From assembly GCA_011046415.1 (NCBI GenBank), contig DSAP01000166.1:1-40804 (forward strand): DNA of 40,804 bases, written 5' to 3'. The stretch comes from a bacterium (GTDB lineage: Bacteria; Zhuqueibacterota; QNDG01; JABMRT01). The notes beneath the pieces were generated by a model, which was not told the origin of the DNA, made no database searches, and was given only the letters and a program-made list of their open reading frames with translations. Position numbers and translations under genes: made by a program. Below, piece by piece: positions 1 through 7,567 of this stretch (position 1 is the first letter of the stretch; the number at the start of each line of letters is the position of its first letter).

Positions 1-2
1 AA

Positions 3-62
3 GGCATCAACCTCTGCCGTCTGACCGAAATGGAATTCAGGCCTCCTGTTTCCTTGGAGTGA
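3..62 (+). CDS. possible 3' end of an upstream gene (partial)
   Basis: Frame 3 is open from the window edge to a TGA at 60-62 and reads as a 19-residue tail ending PPVSLE. It could be the C-terminus of a gene lying to the left. The other two forward frames also stop within 70 bases, so the choice of frame is a guess. No family can be recognised. Confidence 0.2.
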   Translation, partial: GINLCRLTEMEFRPPVSLE

Positions 63-130
63 TTGGTTGAGATGAATCCGATTGGGAGCGTGTCTTTCTC
101 ATGGTATTTACAGAAGACACGAGTTTTTTC

Positions 131-159
131 TTGATTTTAATGCCCGGCCTGAATACATT
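131..159 (+). promoter_or_regulatory. candidate sigma-70 promoter for the CsgG-like gene
   Basis: TTGATT (131-136) and TACATT (154-159) are separated by 17 nt. The DNA here is AT-rich and the predicted start point lies about 30 nt before the ATG at 196. The -10 box matches TATAAT in only four of six positions. The candidate glyS promoter has a very similar layout, TTGAAG-17-TACATT. Confidence 0.4.
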
Positions 160-195
160 GTCGATTAGATATGATAATATGTGCCGGAGGAAGAG

Positions 196-1050
196 ATGAA
201 CCGTCGATACCGTCTGGTCTTTAATGCCGTCATCCTGTTTTTGGTTTTCACGGTTTCCGTTTTTTCTCAAGGAAAAATCACCATCGCCGTTCTCGATTTT
301 GAGGCCAAAAACATCACGCAGCAAAGTGCCGAGGCGGTCACGGACATCTTGCGCACCGAACTGTTCAATACAGGCGCATTCAGGGTCGTCGAGCGGCAGA
401 GGATACAGAGAATCCTCGAGGAACAAAAATTCCAGATGTCCGGTCTGACCGATCCGGATCAAGCCGCCGAAATCGGACGTCTCCTCAATGTCGAAAAAAT
501 TATGGTCGGATCCGTCACCCGGCTGGGTTCGACCTTTATCATCAACACCCGGATCGTCGAGGTACAGACCGGACTGGTCGAATTGGCCGAGGCGGCCGAA
601 TGCCGCGGCGGTGAAGAACAGCTCCCCCGCGCCATCACCGAGCTGGCGCTCAAAATCTTCTATAAGGTCGGCCTCGAGGGCGCGATCATCCGCGTCGACG
701 GGGAAGAAATCTACATCGATCTCGGGAATGCCGACGGCGTCAAACTGGGACAGTATCTTGATGTGATCCGGAAAGGGGATGTGATCACCGACCTCGAAGG
801 ACGCATCATCGGAACCAGGCAGGAGACCATCGGGCACGCCCTGATCACGAAAGTGCAGGACCGGTTTTCCGTAGCCGCCGTGCATACCCGGAAAGAAGCG
901 TTCCGGAAGGGAGACTTGGTGCGTCCTTCCGAATCCGATCCGCCCCCGAAACCGGTGGAACGGCCGGCCAGGCGGACCGAAGAACCCGCCCCGAAACCGG
1001 CGGAGAAGGACACCGAGACAAAAAAGGTGGATGTGCCGATCCTGTTCTGA
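196..1050 (+). CDS. CsgG-like exported protein with FlgT-C-like tail
   Basis: Predicted 284-residue exported protein. The ORF track starts at GTG 181, but a GGAGGAAG ribosome site directly precedes ATG 196, and that start gives a clean signal peptide ending near SVFSQG. The signal has no cysteine, so unlike classical CsgG this is probably not a lipoprotein. Residues ~25-155 look like a CsgG/TolB-N fold (IAVLDFEAKN, VVERQRIQRILEEQ, IGRLLNVEKIMVGSV). Residues ~160-245 form a beta domain like the FlgT C-terminal domain, repeating the DGVKLGQYLDV and FRKGDLVR themes. The tail is rich in Pro, Lys and Glu. The gene at 6470 is a paralogue with the same order of domains. The stop overlaps an upstream in-frame ATG of the next ORF. 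The role in outer-membrane assembly or trafficking is inferred. Confidence 0.75.
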   Translation: MNRRYRLVFNAVILFLVFTVSVFSQGKITIAVLDFEAKNITQQSAEAVTDILRTELFNTGAFRVVERQRIQRILEEQKFQMSGLTDPDQAAEIGRLLNVEKIMVGSVTRLGSTFIINTRIVEVQTGLVELAEAAECRGGEEQLPRAITELALKIFYKVGLEGAIIRVDGEEIYIDLGNADGVKLGQYLDVIRKGDVITDLEGRIIGTRQETIGHALITKVQDRFSVAAVHTRKEAFRKGDLVRPSESDPPPKPVERPARRTEEPAPKPAEKDTETKKVDVPILF

Positions 1051-1151
1051 TGACCGACGAGGGAAGGACGACCGGACACGACGTAAAGTATGCGGCGGGG
1101 ATCACAGAATCAACAGTCTCATTATCCTATACCGTGGCGCCGGATCGAAAC

Positions 1152-1961
1152 ATGACTGCGCGACTCTATCAAACCCTGATTGTCTTATTTCTTATATCGG
1201 CTGTCGGCTTCCGGAAAACGGCGGGAGCCTCGTTCTATCCCGGCCTGAATTACGGAAACGCACGGCTCGGCATGCAGGGAATCGGGCTGGCGCAACCGCC
1301 GGACGATGCGGTAACCGGTCACCTGTTCGGCCCCTCCGCCCTGCTCGAGGCCGGCCGATGGACGGCCTCGGTTTCCGGTTATTTCGGCGGATATTCCTTC
1401 GGGTTCGCGGAATATAAGGGCTTTGTGAAGGGCGAAGACGGCCGCGTCCTGACCGATATGTGGGGAGACGCGTTTGTCTTTCTCAGGCAGAATCTGAAGA
1501 GTCCGGGAAGATGGATCCATGCGGAGGGGCGTCTGGCCTATCGCCTTCACCCCCTCTTTTCCCTGACCGCGAACGGGATCTACCGGCGGTACACGCGCCC
1601 CGAACAGCCGGTCACCGCCGCATTGTATACCGTCGATCCGGCGAACTACGCGTGGTACGGCGAGGCGGAAATTGAAACCGTCCTCCCTGCGTACAAGAAC
1701 GAAGGGGCCTTTGCGGGCGGCGGCGGGACCTTCGAGATCGCCGTATTCGGATCCCCTGTTTCGCTCGACGGATCCGCCGCCCTCCTCGCGCCGCTCGACC
1801 GGGACCAGGATCTCAGAACGGTGTGGGACGCCGGTGTATCCTGGAATTCACCGGGAGGGTTCGTCCTGCGTATCGGATACCGGGACGAACGAAATGCCCA
1901 TGATCCGGCGCGGGAACGGATCCGGGGATTTGGGCTGGCGTTACAATACAACGTATTGTAG
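1152..1961 (+). CDS. predicted outer-membrane beta-barrel protein
   Basis: The track ORF begins at 1050 with an ATGA overlap, but its first 34 residues look non-coding. ATG 1152 gives a good signal peptide (TLIVLFLISAVGF) and a 269-residue protein. The mature part alternates polar and hydrophobic residues with many Gly, Tyr and Trp, and ends with an amphipathic strand finishing YNVL, as expected of a beta-barrel. No named family is recognised; PorV/PorQ- or OmpA-barrel-like folds are possible. It follows the CsgG-like gene and precedes another barrel, so the three probably form one outer-membrane unit. The ribosome site before 1152 is weak, so the start is uncertain. Confidence 0.6.
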   Translation: MTARLYQTLIVLFLISAVGFRKTAGASFYPGLNYGNARLGMQGIGLAQPPDDAVTGHLFGPSALLEAGRWTASVSGYFGGYSFGFAEYKGFVKGEDGRVLTDMWGDAFVFLRQNLKSPGRWIHAEGRLAYRLHPLFSLTANGIYRRYTRPEQPVTAALYTVDPANYAWYGEAEIETVLPAYKNEGAFAGGGGTFEIAVFGSPVSLDGSAALLAPLDRDQDLRTVWDAGVSWNSPGGFVLRIGYRDERNAHDPARERIRGFGLALQYNVL

Positions 1962-2023
1962 TCGGTGAAACAAATTGCGGACGCGCCACGCGTTCAACCA
2001 TCCACACAACCAAGGAGGAACCC

Positions 2024-2758
2024 ATGAAGGCAAGAGGAATCGTGATCGCACTGTGCATTTTCTGCCTGGCATCCGGATACGCATTCGCCCAGTCGGGTAC
2101 GGTATTCAGCGTCGGCGTCAGTTACTGGCGTGCTGCCCTCGAATTTGAATTCGAAGAGGAGGATGAATTTGACGTGGATTGGTCCATCAAACCGGCCAAT
2201 TTATTAGGCCCCTACGCCAACGTACGGCTGGGCAACCTCGTGCTCGGCGGATCGATGTTCACCGGAACATTCGTCGTCGACTTCGGGGATCTGTTCGATA
2301 TATGGGATACGAAATATGATCTCAAAATAAAACGGACGGATCTGAATTTCTCGGCGGGGTATTCGCTCTCACGCAACCTGACGCTTTTCGGCGCATATAA
2401 AGATATGACTTACAAATTTGAAGAATCGTTAACATACGAAGATTACTGGACCGGTTACGAGACGACCGAAAAAGACGAATGGGAAGAAAAAGGTTCCTTC
2501 GTCGGCGGCGGTCTGTCCCTGGTCTTTCCGTTCCCGGGTTCGTCTCTGTTTGCTTATGGTTCGGCGGCCTATCTGTCCGCACAGAAAGAGGACTGGTCCA
2601 ATATCACCACCCTCACGGTCGGGCTGGGAATGGCCCTCCAACCCAATCTCTCCGCGATGGTGGGATACCGGGTCGATTCATCGAGCAATGATGATGAGGA
2701 AGGGATCACCGAGAAAATCAAGGGAATCACGGCCACCCTGGCCTATACGTTCCGGTAA
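2024..2758 (+). CDS. predicted outer-membrane beta-barrel protein
   Basis: This 244-residue protein has a strong AAGGAGG ribosome site 6 nt before the ATG and a classic signal peptide cleaved after ASGYAFA. The mature protein is made of alternating amphipathic strands (for example LNFSAGYSLSRNLTLFGAYKDM) with acidic loops, and its final strand ends in Phe-Arg (LAYTFR), close to the terminal aromatic signature of BAM substrates. The length suits an 8-10 strand barrel. No specific family is recognised. A strong hairpin lies 26 nt after the stop, which suggests it is the last gene of the csgG-barrel-barrel unit. Confidence 0.65.
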   Translation: MKARGIVIALCIFCLASGYAFAQSGTVFSVGVSYWRAALEFEFEEEDEFDVDWSIKPANLLGPYANVRLGNLVLGGSMFTGTFVVDFGDLFDIWDTKYDLKIKRTDLNFSAGYSLSRNLTLFGAYKDMTYKFEESLTYEDYWTGYETTEKDEWEEKGSFVGGGLSLVFPFPGSSLFAYGSAAYLSAQKEDWSNITTLTVGLGMALQPNLSAMVGYRVDSSSNDDEEGITEKIKGITATLAYTFR

Positions 2759-2784
2759 TATGTCGGACCGATATGCATCTTGAA

Positions 2785-2820
2785 CCGCCGTCCCCGTCCG
2801 CTTCCGGACGGGGACGGCGG
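2785..2820 (+). terminator. strong GC hairpin after the barrel gene
   Basis: A perfect 16-bp inverted repeat (CCGCCGTCCCCGTCCG and its complement) encloses a CTTC loop, 26 nt after the stop of the barrel gene. It is not followed by a clean T-tract, so it may act as a Rho-type or processing barrier rather than a textbook intrinsic terminator. It separates the first unit from the tRNA-Gly promoter. Confidence 0.6.
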
Positions 2821-2833
2821 CCAAAGATTTGTC

Positions 2834-2861
2834 TTGACTTTTTCAAAATAAGGCTTAATTT
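2834..2861 (+). promoter_or_regulatory. promoter for tRNA-Gly
   Basis: TTGACT (2834-2839) and TAATTT (2856-2861) have a 16-nt spacer and end 29 nt before the mature tRNA. The same TAATTT -10 box appears in the candidate promoters of tRNA-Ala and of the lipoprotein operon at 39762. Confidence 0.55.
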
Positions 2862-2890
2862 GATCCAGAGAAAATCCGGAAAAACGACAG

Positions 2891-2963
2891 GCGAATGTAG
2901 CTCAGTTGGTAGAGCGCCAGCTTCCCAAGCTGGATGTCGCGGGTTCGAATCCCGTCATTCGCT
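2891..2963 (+). tRNA. tRNA-Gly (anticodon CCC)
   Basis: A complete cloverleaf is visible. The acceptor arm is GCGAATG/CATTCGC with discriminator T, the D-stem is GCTC/GAGC, the anticodon stem CCAGC/GCTGG encloses TTCCCAA, and the T-arm carries TTCGAAT. Loop positions 34-36 are CCC, which reads GGG glycine codons. CCA is not encoded. No separate promoter is visible in the 57 nt between this gene and the next ATG, so the tRNA promoter may also serve the genes downstream. Confidence 0.95.
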
Positions 2964-3020
2964 CTTTTTATTGGATGTACGGATTCCAAACTCAACCCAT
3001 TCCTAAGGAGGAGGACAACC

Positions 3021-3932
3021 ATGTTTGGAAATCACAGGGAAATAGGAGCGGTGTGTCTGATGGTTCTGCTTCTTCCTGTCCTCGTATTCGGCCAGGGATA
3101 TGTGCAGCAGATGGGCACGGGCGGCAATGTGGATTGGACCCATCAGGTCATCCGGGCCACGGGTATCGGCGCACCGAATCCGACCGCCCCGCTGGCCGCG
3201 CAGCGCGCCGGGGCCATCAAGGCCGCGGAATCCGACGCCATGCGCAACCTGATCGCCACGGTCAAGGGCGTCAACCTGACCTCCGAGACCATCGTCGAGA
3301 ACGCGATGCTCGCGAGCGATGTCATCACCACCCGGGTGGCCGGAGTGATTCGGGGGTTTCGCAAAGTCGACACCCGTTATCTGTCGACCGGCGATGTCGA
3401 GGTCGAAATCGAAGTCCCGATGACAGGCATCCTGCTCGATGCGCTGTTGCCGGCGACCTTCGGCGGGGGCATGCTGATGACCGGCGCGGTCTGCCCGACC
3501 TGCGGGCAGCCCTGGCCGGCAGGCAGGCCGATGCCGGCGGACATGCAGGCCGCGCATTCGGGTGATTATACCGCCGCCGCGCCGTCCGGCGGAGCCTATA
3601 CGGGGCTGATCGTCGATGCCCGGGGGCTGGGTCTGCGTCCGGCCATGGCGCCGAAGGTGCTCGACGAACAGGGTGAGGAAATCTACGGTTCCCGCTTCGT
3701 GAGCCGCGAATATGCGGTGGATATCGGCATGGCCGGTTATGACAAAGACATCAATCGCGCCCGGTCGAACGAACGCGTCACGGCCAACCCCCTGATCGTC
3801 AAGGGCCTCAAGGCATCTGGTCCGAACAGAACGGACGTGGTGATTGCGGCCGGCGAAGCGGCGCGTATCCATGCCGCGGCCGCGGACATGAACTTCCTGC
3901 AGCGATGCAAGGTGATGTTCGTCCTAGACTGA
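3021..3932 (+). CDS. LPP20 / FlgT-N-like exported protein
   Basis: The track ORF runs upstream through the tRNA; the real start is ATG 3021 behind an AAGGAGGAGG ribosome site, giving 303 residues with a signal peptide ending VLVFGQG. Residues ~45-140 match the LPP20/FlgT-N pattern: an Ala-rich helix (AAQRAGAIKAAESDAMRNL), the ETIVEN segment, the V.RGFRKVDTRYL strand and an EVEIEVPM strand. Cysteines 158 and 161 form a lone CPTCG pair followed by QPWP, like half of a zinc ribbon. The C-terminal ~110 residues (GLIVDARGLGL, YGSRFVSREYAVD) recall the second domain of such proteins. It is not a lipoprotein by its signal. It leads a unit continuing with the TPR-SLH lipoprotein and the FlgT-like gene, which suggests a shared envelope complex. 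Confidence 0.7.
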   Translation: MFGNHREIGAVCLMVLLLPVLVFGQGYVQQMGTGGNVDWTHQVIRATGIGAPNPTAPLAAQRAGAIKAAESDAMRNLIATVKGVNLTSETIVENAMLASDVITTRVAGVIRGFRKVDTRYLSTGDVEVEIEVPMTGILLDALLPATFGGGMLMTGAVCPTCGQPWPAGRPMPADMQAAHSGDYTAAAPSGGAYTGLIVDARGLGLRPAMAPKVLDEQGEEIYGSRFVSREYAVDIGMAGYDKDINRARSNERVTANPLIVKGLKASGPNRTDVVIAAGEAARIHAAAADMNFLQRCKVMFVLD

Positions 3933-3982
3933 GCATATTCAGGGCTCCGATGACACGAACTTTTCCAGGAAAGAGGTGCCTT

Positions 3983-5137
3983 ATGCGAAGACAGACGCTG
4001 TTGTTGATCCTCTCCGGCGTAATCGCCGGACTCATCCTGTCCGGCTGCGGCCCGAAACCCATCGCCAGGGAATCGATTCTGGACACGCCGGAGAATCATT
4101 ATAACCAGGGGCTCCGGGCGCTCGACCGCGGACAACTCGAACAGGCCGCGCAAAATTTCAACCGCGCCACGGCCCTGAATCCCAATTATCCCGGCGGATA
4201 TGTCGGGATGGGGCTGGTGCTCGCGGAGCAAAAACAGTTCAGGCAGGCGCTCGAATCGGTGGACAAAGGTCTGGGCAAGGATAAAAATTTCGTGGACGGC
4301 TACATCGCAAAGGGCCGGATCCTGGTCAAACAGCGCAGGGGGGACAACTGGCTCAAGGACGCGCTGAAAGAATATGAACGGGCCCTGAAAATCAATCCGA
4401 ATTCAGACGCGGCCATGTATCATACGGGAATGGCGTACAAGGGGGCTTTCGAATTCCGTAACGCCGAAAACGCCTTCAGCCGTGTGATCGAGCAGAAAGG
4501 CGACTACGCCAAACCAGCCAACGCCGAATGGGAGCTGGTCCAGAAAATCATCCGGGCGGCCCCCGGAACCAAAATCGGGGCACAGATCGCCCTCATTCCC
4601 CAGATCGACCGGGCCGACCTGGCCGTCCTCTTCATCGAAGAACTCAAGCTCAACGAGGTGATGGCCCAGAAACAGAAGAAAACCTATGACACGGGATTCC
4701 GCGCACCGGACGACCCGACCGCGATGCAGACCACGACCCGGACGCAGATGGCCACGGCGACCGACATCGGGGACCACTGGGCTAAAAACTGGATCGAAGA
4801 CATCCTGAAACTCGGGGTGATCGATCCGTTCCCGGACCGCACCTTCCGTCCGAACGAAAAGATCACCCGTGCAAATTACGCCATGTTCCTTCAGAACATC
4901 CTGCTCGCGGTCACGGGCGATGACGCCCTGGCGACCCGATATATCGGCACGCCGTCGCGTTTTCCGGATGTCAATGCGAGCCATTTTGCCTACAACGCCA
5001 TCTGTCTGGCGGTCGACCGGGGGATTATGAAAGCCGGCACCCTGGACGGCGCCTTCGGCATGGCCGATCCGGTCTCCGGCGCGGACGCGCTTCTGATTAT
5101 CCGGGAACTCCAGAACCATCTCAGGATGACGTTCTGA
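3983..5137 (+). CDS. TPR and S-layer-homology (SLH) lipoprotein
   Basis: ATG 3983, preceded by an AGAGG site, gives 384 residues with a lipoprotein signal and lipobox LSGC, so it is probably anchored by lipid. Residues ~35-180 hold about four tetratricopeptide repeats (AALNPNYPGGY-type and ALKINPNSDAAM-type turns), a protein-protein scaffold. The C-terminal third carries two SLH-type segments: DHWAKNWIEDILKLGVI with FPDRTFRPNEKITRANYA, and FPDV..SHFAYNAICLAVDRGIM. SLH domains bind cell-wall polymers, so a membrane-to-peptidoglycan tether is plausible, but this is inference. It sits 50 nt after the LPP20-like gene and 16 nt before the FlgT-like gene, consistent with one operon. Confidence 0.75.
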   Translation: MRRQTLLLILSGVIAGLILSGCGPKPIARESILDTPENHYNQGLRALDRGQLEQAAQNFNRATALNPNYPGGYVGMGLVLAEQKQFRQALESVDKGLGKDKNFVDGYIAKGRILVKQRRGDNWLKDALKEYERALKINPNSDAAMYHTGMAYKGAFEFRNAENAFSRVIEQKGDYAKPANAEWELVQKIIRAAPGTKIGAQIALIPQIDRADLAVLFIEELKLNEVMAQKQKKTYDTGFRAPDDPTAMQTTTRTQMATATDIGDHWAKNWIEDILKLGVIDPFPDRTFRPNEKITRANYAMFLQNILLAVTGDDALATRYIGTPSRFPDVNASHFAYNAICLAVDRGIMKAGTLDGAFGMADPVSGADALLIIRELQNHLRMTF

Positions 5138-5153
5138 ACTCCGGGAGGCGATT

Positions 5154-6335
5154 GTGAAAAAAATGATCCGTTATGGAATCCCGCTGCTGGCGGGATTCCT
5201 TTTCCTGTTTTCCGGCCACGCGCAGACCGACGAGACCCGTGAGGTAATCTCGAGCGGCGTCGGCTCTATCATCGGCGGCGATGTGGCGCATGCGCGTGAC
5301 AACGCGATCGAAGACGCCCTGCGCAGGGGCATCGAGCAGGTGCTCGGCACCCTGGTCGAGTCGGAGACGCTGGTCGAAAATTTCCAGCTGATCGAAGACA
5401 ACATCATGACCCGGACGCGCGGGTATGTCCAGAGATACGAGGTGGTCAATGAGAGCCGCCGAAGCGCCGAACTCTATGAGGTCGCGGTCCGTGCCGTACT
5501 CAAGATCTCCGACATCCAGGACGATCTCGAAGGCATCGCCACTCTGATGCGCCGTAAAAACACGCCGCGCCTGATGGTGATGATCGAGGAGAAAAACATC
5601 GGCGAGACCCCCGGGTTTCACTACGTTGAAACCGAAATGAATACCGCGGAAACGGCGCTGATGAATTACTTCATGGCCAAGGGATTCCGGTTCATCGACC
5701 GGGCCACGGTGCAGCGGTATCTCGACCAGCAAAAGGCCTCGGCCATCCTGCAGGGCGACGCCGCACTGGCCTCCGCGCTCGGAAAACAGGTCGGAGCCGA
5801 GATGGTCCTGACCGGCAGGGCGATCGCCAAGGCCACCGAAACCGAGGCGTTCGGCGCGCGGATCCGTTCGCAGCAGGCCACCGTGCAGGTCAGGGCCATC
5901 CGCACCGATACGGGCGATATCATCGCCACCTCGAGCGGACAGGGTGCGCACCCGCACATCGACGATGTGCAGGGCGGCGTGCTGGCCATCCAGAAGGCCT
6001 GTGACAAGCTGGCCGGACCGCTCATGACCCAGATCCTGAATCACTGGCAGGCCGACGTCTCGGGCGGCGGCACGATCGTGCTGAATGTCCAGAACGTGGC
6101 CGATTACATGCAGCTCAACCGGTTCAACAACAGCCTGAGATATTATGTCAGGGGTCTGCAATCCGTAACCCAGCGCAGTTTTTCGGACGGCTTCGCGGTG
6201 CTCGAGGTGGTGATGCGGGGCAGCGCGGACGACCTGGCCCAGCGGCTCTCCGGCAGGGACATGGAAGGTATCCGGATCCGCGTCACCGGCATGACCCAAA
6301 ACAGCGTGACCGTGCAGCTGGTGCCTGAAAACTGA
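5154..6335 (+). CDS. FlgT-like exported protein
   Basis: Begins with GTG 5154 behind GGGAGG; ATG 5163 is an in-frame alternative. The 393-residue protein has a signal peptide ending SGHAQT. Residues ~25-125 are FlgT-N/LPP20-like (ARDNAIEDALRRGIEQVLG, ETLVENFQLIEDNI, YEVAVRAVLKI). Residues ~140-290 resemble the FlgT middle/TolB-N fold and share the pattern of the CsgG genes (ATVQRYLDQQ, ALGKQVGAEMVLTG). The last ~90 residues form a further alpha/beta domain (LQSVTQRSFSDGFAVLEVVM). In Vibrio, FlgT builds the H ring around the flagellar motor; no flagellar gene occurs in this window, so the role here is unknown. It lies between the SLH lipoprotein and the second CsgG-like gene. Confidence 0.7.
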   Translation: MKKMIRYGIPLLAGFLFLFSGHAQTDETREVISSGVGSIIGGDVAHARDNAIEDALRRGIEQVLGTLVESETLVENFQLIEDNIMTRTRGYVQRYEVVNESRRSAELYEVAVRAVLKISDIQDDLEGIATLMRRKNTPRLMVMIEEKNIGETPGFHYVETEMNTAETALMNYFMAKGFRFIDRATVQRYLDQQKASAILQGDAALASALGKQVGAEMVLTGRAIAKATETEAFGARIRSQQATVQVRAIRTDTGDIIATSSGQGAHPHIDDVQGGVLAIQKACDKLAGPLMTQILNHWQADVSGGGTIVLNVQNVADYMQLNRFNNSLRYYVRGLQSVTQRSFSDGFAVLEVVMRGSADDLAQRLSGRDMEGIRIRVTGMTQNSVTVQLVPEN

Positions 6336-6469
6336 TCCGTCAGGATCGATCGCTCGCCGCGGGACGGTTTCCGCGCGGACGGATCGTCGGCAACCGGTAA
6401 CGATCATAAATATCAAGACGCGAATGAATCGGACACGGCGTCCGTATTCGATGAGCAAGGAGGCGTACC

Positions 6470-7375
6470 ATGAAAACAAAATTCAGCAAGGGAATCCTGT
6501 TTTTTCTCGTGATGATCCTGTCTGCTTCGGCGTTCGGGCAACTGAAAAAACGCGTCGCGGTCTTCGTGTTTGAAGACAAGACCGATCGCAGCTGGCGCTG
6601 GTGGGACGGCAAGACCCCGGGAGACGGCATGGCGGACATGCTGACCACCGAACTGGTGAAATCGGGGAAATACAGCGTGATGGAACGCCAGGAAATCGCG
6701 AGGATCATGGAAGAACAGAATCTCGGGGTGACCGGCCGGGTCACCGAACAGAGCGCCGCGAAAATCGGCCAGCTGCTCGGCGTCGAACTGGCGGTGATGG
6801 GTGCGGTGACCGAATTCGGACACGCCAAGAGCGACAAGGGCGGACGGGTCAGGGGGTTCGGCCTGGGCGTCAGCAGCCAGAAGGCCACGGTCGCCGTGGA
6901 CGTCCGCTTTGTCAATACGAGCACCGGTGAGATCATCGCCGCCGAGAATATCCGGCAAGAAGAATCCTCCAGCGGGCTCTCTGTGAGCACGCCCCAGGTC
7001 GACTTCAGAAACCGGAATGATTTCGACAACTCACTCGTCGGCAAGGCTACGCGCGCCTGCATCGAGGAGATCGTCGGTCTCGTCGAGAAACAGATGGCCG
7101 TCCTTCCGTGGGAAGGCAAGGTGATTCAGGTCAGCGGCGCAAACATTTTCATAAAGCCGGGGGCGGATTCCGGCGTCAAGGTGGGAGACACCTTCGTCGT
7201 CTACTCCAAAGGCGAGGAACTGATCGATCCCGATACGGGCATTTCACTCGGGAGCGAAGAGACCCGGATCGGTACCATCGAGGTCACAGCCATGATCTCC
7301 GGCGGCCAGGCCGCCAGGGCGACGGCCAAATCCGGGAGCGGTTTCAAGCAGGGAGATTTAATCCGGCTCCGGTAG
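6470..7375 (+). CDS. CsgG-like exported protein with FlgT-C-like domain
   Basis: AAGGAGG lies 7 nt before the ATG. The 301-residue protein has a signal peptide ending ASAFGQ and no lipobox cysteine. Residues ~25-215 are CsgG-like (VAVFVFEDKT, MADMLTTELVKSGKYSVMERQEIARIMEEQ, IGQLLGVELAVMGAVTEFG). Residues ~220-300 are FlgT-C-like (KPGADSGVKVGDTFVVYSKG, FKQGDLIRLR). It is a paralogue of the gene at 196, with the conserved E-RQ-I-RI-EEQ core and the same C-terminal domain but without the Pro/Lys/Glu tail. CsgG-type proteins form outer-membrane export channels, but lack of acylation and the FlgT-C domain argue for a periplasmic FlgT-like role. A 134-nt gap separates it from the FlgT-like gene, so it may have its own promoter. 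Confidence 0.75.
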   Translation: MKTKFSKGILFFLVMILSASAFGQLKKRVAVFVFEDKTDRSWRWWDGKTPGDGMADMLTTELVKSGKYSVMERQEIARIMEEQNLGVTGRVTEQSAAKIGQLLGVELAVMGAVTEFGHAKSDKGGRVRGFGLGVSSQKATVAVDVRFVNTSTGEIIAAENIRQEESSSGLSVSTPQVDFRNRNDFDNSLVGKATRACIEEIVGLVEKQMAVLPWEGKVIQVSGANIFIKPGADSGVKVGDTFVVYSKGEELIDPDTGISLGSEETRIGTIEVTAMISGGQAARATAKSGSGFKQGDLIRLR

Positions 7376-7406
7376 TCTCCGGCGGGACACGGCCGGAAAA
7401 ACTTTC

Positions 7407-7448
7407 AGGCGGCCGGAAACGGTTGAGACCGGCCTTTTCCGTCCGCCT
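7407..7448 (+). terminator. hairpin after the second CsgG-like gene
   Basis: An imperfect long inverted repeat, AGGCGG...CGGAAACGGT...ACCG...TTTCCG...CCGCCT, starts 31 nt after the stop and is followed by CTTTAT. The stem has one mismatch and a small internal loop. It probably ends transcription of the envelope cluster. Confidence 0.45.
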
Positions 7449-7523
7449 CTTTATCCATCACCGGCCAGGTGACGCATACCCGGGGGGGGCTCTGAATAAG
7501 CCGGTTTCGGATCGGGGATGACG

Positions 7524-7553
7524 AGGAGGGCGGCGTGATGCCCTCCTTTTTTT
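7524..7553 (+). terminator. intrinsic terminator directly before the AI-2E permease gene
   Basis: AGGAGGGC and GCCCTCCT form an 8-bp stem with an 8-nt loop, followed by an unbroken T-run. Only 14 nt (GTGGATGAGTTCGA) separate the T-run from the ATG at 7568. There is no space for a conventional promoter after it, so it either works as an attenuator or the downstream genes rely on read-through. Confidence 0.75.
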
Positions 7554-7567
7554 GTGGATGAGTTCGA

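Noticed and set aside
2906-3565. 219-residue ORF running through tRNA-Gly
   Set aside because: It starts inside the tRNA and is out of frame with the LPP20-like gene, whose start is fixed by AAGGAGGAGG.
5121-6479. 452-residue minus-strand ORF
   Set aside because: Antisense to the FlgT-like gene, rich in Arg, Asp and His with no recognisable motif.
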